This document shows positions 61,034-64,000 of a stretch of DNA of 64,000 nt, piece after piece; position 1 is the stretch's first letter; each line of letters begins with the position of its first letter. The stretch is from Sphaerulina vaccinii (taxonomy: Eukaryota > Ascomycota > Dothideomycetes > Mycosphaerellales > Mycosphaerellaceae). Both the position numbers and the translations under genes were made by a program. The notes below the pieces were generated by a model. That model made no database searches and was not told the DNA's origin. It saw only the letters and a list, made by a program, of their open reading frames with translations. The stretch spans positions 1,116,001 through 1,180,000 of the forward strand of contig JAKUDP010000002.1 of NCBI GenBank assembly GCA_022570795.1, written 5' to 3'.

Positions 61034-61723
61034 ATGGGCATCTCAGCAACTTCCTATCAAGGCACGTACTCTCCTTTCGAGCCACCGCCATCCGGAAAAG
61101 TCCAGCTCGAAAACATTCTCCTCTCATTCTCCTCTCCCGTCGATGACCTCGCCAAGCTCTACAAGAAACTCGGCGATACCTACCACGACCTTCCACTCCA
61201 CATCCGCAACCACATCAAATTTCCGAAAGAGCTGCGAGATTTGGCTATGACAGCTTTCACGGTCTCCGACTCACGCGAGATCCCAGACATGATTCAGATT
61301 CTCAACCAGCTCCGTGAAAACTTCGCTCGCGTTCGTGCTGGAATCATCTGCGACGAGTTGGCTCTTGTCATCGAGCTGCTGTGGATCGCGGGCTGGTTGG
61401 TCAATGAGGCTGAGGAGCGTGTGGCGAGTTTGAGTTGGGTTATGGCTTGTTATGAGGAATTTGTCGAGAGCGTCAAGGACTCTAGTGGAGTTCAGGCGTA
61501 TTGCATGCTGTTCCGTCAGGCTAGTGTGGGTGCCAATGTGCTGAGTGCACGAGCTGTGATGAAGGCGAAGTGGGTCGATGTTTTGCCGAAGAGTCTGCAA
61601 GGTAAGTGAATTGTCTCTCTGTGCTGCTGCTGTGCGTTAGTTGACTCGAGGTTAGACGTCGAGAGTGAGAAGCCCATCGATAGTGGCTACAACTCGGCTG
61701 AGGACACTCTAAGCTCTGAGTGA
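61034..61723 (+). CDS. Unknown helical protein, member B of a tandem paralog pair, two exons
   Basis: Exon 1 61034-61601 and exon 2 61656-61723 (54 bp intron, GTAAGT, TTGAC branch, GTTAG) give 211 residues. Without splicing the frame ends at 61609. The start MGISATSYQGTYSPFEPPPS is followed by helices: KLYKKLGDTYHDLPLHIRNH, FTVSDSREIPDMIQILNQLR and ELALVIELLWIAGWLVNEAE. The spliced tail is acidic and Ser-rich (DSGYNSAEDTLSSE). The helical core lines up with the upstream gene. Function unknown. Confidence 0.68.
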
Positions 61724-62627
61724 GGTGAACGCAGTCTCTCCTGCACTTCTGATCCACTGAGCTACCATAGCGTCGGGCAAAACTCGATCCGTAGCCAGTC
61801 ATGGAATCAGAGAAAGGCAAATGGAACATTTGAAGATGCTCCTGCCTACTGATGAGGCATCAGACAGCGCCTAAATACCCAAGAATGAGACATGATCCCG
61901 TTCCTGCCACCCCCCCCCCCCTGCACCCCCCCTGCACATCTACTTCAATTCGTAATGTATGCTATGCAGGTTGATACGCATTGAGAGCTCGTCTGGCACG
62001 TGGTCAGGGCAGCTGTGTGCCGTTGGGGCAATTGCTTCTACCGCTTAAGTCGCCAATCGCGGTGTTGTTCGGCACATATGCGAGCAGAGGGCGTGGGTGA
62101 AGTGAACGCCATCGCCAGAAGATGGTGTGGTGAAGTTGTGGAAGAGAGGAGGAAAGGGCACTCTCTCGTTCTGATGAAGTGTGAGTTGGACCCACTTTGG
62201 CTTTCGTCGATTGACTCCTCATGTCCCGAGTATTGAACATCATCTTATTGTCTCACATTGCATTACCTTACAAATCTACATCAACACCTTTGGATACACT
62301 GTACGCATCACGCCCGTCCGAAGCACACCCTGGCTTTGCGACCTCCGAACCCATTCAGGTGCTAATCCAGCATCAGCACACTCTCATAACCCTGCAATTG
62401 CTCGTGTGCGATAGAAGAGGGGGCCTTGCGGAGCATCTCTCTTGGGGACGGCCGACAGCGACGAGGAAGCAGATGGAACATGGCGACGACTGCTGGTAAG
62501 TCCGGGAACGAGTGCGGGAGCGATAAGTGAGATATGGGTGGATCGCAAGAAGAGGTGGCAAGCACGAAAGCCAGCAAGCACATTCGGCGAAATATGAACA
62601 GCACGAATTTGAGCTGTCAAACAGTCA
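61724..62627. other. Intergenic with cytosine tracts
   Basis: About 900 bp upstream of the histidine-rich gene. Apart from the cytosine tracts at 61910-61932, no gene or RNA is supported. Confidence 0.4.
61910..61932. repeat. Cytosine tracts C12 and C7
   Basis: A run of 12 C (61910-61921), TGCA, then 7 C (61926-61932). The minus strand is correspondingly G-rich. Confidence 0.9.
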
Positions 62628-64000
62628 ATGGGGACATTTGCCACTGCGATGAGCATCGTGGGCGCATATCTGGGGACAGTGCTGTGGCGGCATTATGCTC
62701 GACTGCCTACTGAAGGGCCTGTGCTAACTCCTCGGACAGAGTTAGCTACGCACAGCTATCACCGATCCCACTCCCTCTCGCCAGGAAGATTTCCCGACAC
62801 AGCTTCAACCATCTACCCAGACCGAGCGATCAGGCCTCTCCCGCGAAGTCGACTACGAGCCAAGCTGTCGCCCGAACAGGTGTCATCTCTGGTCTTTCCA
62901 CCGAGTCCACCACCCATTTCGCCCACCCTGAGTTTCGGTGCGCAGGAGACCGGCACGCCGGCGCAGCAGCCTAGGCTGACGAACGGCGACGTTCATCACC
63001 ATCACCACCATCACCACGAGCACGACCATGATGAGCACGACCATGATGAACATCACCACCATCATCATACGGTACACCACGATCATTGCACTTGTGGGCA
63101 CGATGGGGATAGCGGGGACGATGAGGTAGAGTTCGATCATCCAGACTACCGCTATGCTACTGCTCCTATGGCAAATGGAAGTGGGCTGAAACCGGAGTCT
63201 TTGCAGAGGCGGTTAGTGGAGGCTTCGCGGGCTGCGAACAAGCCACCTCCCCCAGGATCCACGGCATCCTCTGGCGATGGATATGAAAGCTTCGAGAACA
63301 CCAGCAACAAGAAGAAGCGGAAGATTCCATTGTCATCAGCTTCGAGCATGCATCAGAGTCAATTGAGCGCAGAAATGGCAAATATGGGAATCAGCAGTTC
63401 TCATCACGAGCAAGACGAGATTGTGGACAATGGAGTACAGCATACAAAGCAGGTACACTACGACTACGATTCTCACGCAGCACCAACCATAGCGGGTTCA
63501 GGCACTGGAATAAGTGGCGCAGGTCGAGGACGATATGGCAGGCAAGATGGCAGAAACCGGCGGCCGCTGGGGAGTAGCACGCTCAACACGGTCAATGGCT
63601 ACAACTCGCGCTCGTCGCCACGCGGCAGCGATGCAAGGAACGGAGAAGGTAAATTCCGCCCAATCGATATACATAAGGCATTTCTTTGAGAGACTCTCAG
63701 ACGGCTGACGTAACCTCAAAAACACACAGACCCCGGCATAGAAAACACCGGCGGGATCATCTCCCAGGCCATCAAAACTGCAGCCGAACAAGGCCCGTTG
63801 ACACCAGTAGCCAAGGGTCGACAGAACGTGAGCTTGCCTCCATCTACTACCAGCATCGATCACATCAACTCATCAGCGCCCGACTCACAGTTCACGTTCA
63901 CATGCGAATCCGACTCCGCTACGAAGATGGTCGACCAGCAAGGTCAATATATCGCCGGCACGCCTACGCCAAACAGATCGATGCCACAGCATACACATGG
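62628..64000 (+). CDS. Histidine-rich, largely disordered protein, 3' end outside the window
   Basis: Exon 1 62628-63648; intron 63649-63729 (81 bp, GTAAAT, GGCTGACG branch, ACACAG); exon 2 63730 to the window edge, in frame as DPGIENTGGIISQAIKTAAE. The start MGTFATAMSIVGAYLGTVLW is a hydrophobic segment that could be a signal anchor. Residues about 123-155 are a His/Asp/Glu tract followed by HDHCTCGHDGD, able in principle to bind metal ions. A lysine-rich NKKKRKIP may act in nuclear targeting. The rest is Ser/Gly/Pro-rich and low in complexity. No domain is recognised. Confidence 0.7.

Noticed and set aside
1..64000. CRISPR arrays, prophage, insertion sequences, rRNA
   Set aside because: Nothing of the kind was seen; the window is eukaryotic, and no transposon coding sequence was recognised.

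Overview
This is nuclear DNA of a filamentous ascomycete (Pezizomycotina, probably Dothideomycetes). It has dense single-copy genes, 50-60 bp GT-AG introns with CTRAY-type branch sites, HET-domain genes, small secreted cysteine- or threonine-rich proteins, and housekeeping genes such as NUO-51, MRPL12, midasin, VPS34 and NSE4. Several genes run off the edges or have introns, so coordinates span from start to stop and exon joins are given in the evidence. GTG/TTG openings were rejected in favour of in-frame ATGs.

Layout. 1-5.1 kb: a 5'-partial F-box-like gene (-), a cis-prenyltransferase (+), a threonine-rich secreted protein (+) and a 51-residue microprotein (-). 5.3-16.9 kb: a HET/ankyrin protein (+), a giant USP9X/USP34-like deubiquitinase (-) and an unknown proline-rich protein (-). 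17.8-23 kb: complex I 51 kDa subunit (+), an ML-domain lipid-binding protein (+), a secreted-protein gene with one in-frame amber stop (-), and mitochondrial L12 (-), which shares a 249 bp promoter with midasin. 23.0-37.6 kb: midasin (MDN1/REA1), one 14.6 kb open frame. 37.6-41 kb: a HET gene with one in-frame amber stop (-) and a broken phosphoglycerate-mutase-like gene (+). 41-45.7 kb: VPS34 (-) and NSE4 (+), divergent. 46.2-46.5 kb: a tRNA-Lys(CTT) gene whose cloverleaf forms only if three GT-AG, branch-site-containing segments of 53-54 bp are removed in addition to an ordinary 13-nt anticodon-loop intron. 47-64 kb is accessory in character: an Hsp70-fold-like secreted protein, an F-box-like protein, a small cysteine-rich secreted protein with a duplicated splice acceptor, a PRISE-type reductase, a Myb/SANT-like microprotein, a tandem pair of diverged unknown paralogs, and a 3'-partial histidine-rich protein.

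Housekeeping genes are mostly in divergent pairs with short shared promoters (MRPL12/MDN1, VPS34/NSE4). Long gene-poor stretches lie at about 50.1-52.8 and 58.2-59.8 kb. Three lineage-variable genes (20.3, 37.6 and 40.0 kb) each carry a single TAG inside an otherwise conserved frame, which suggests recent gene loss.

The most unusual object is the tRNA-Lys gene. Two of its three extra introns are homologous to each other, and the Pol III A box, B box and T5 terminator are preserved, with no T4 run inside the gene.
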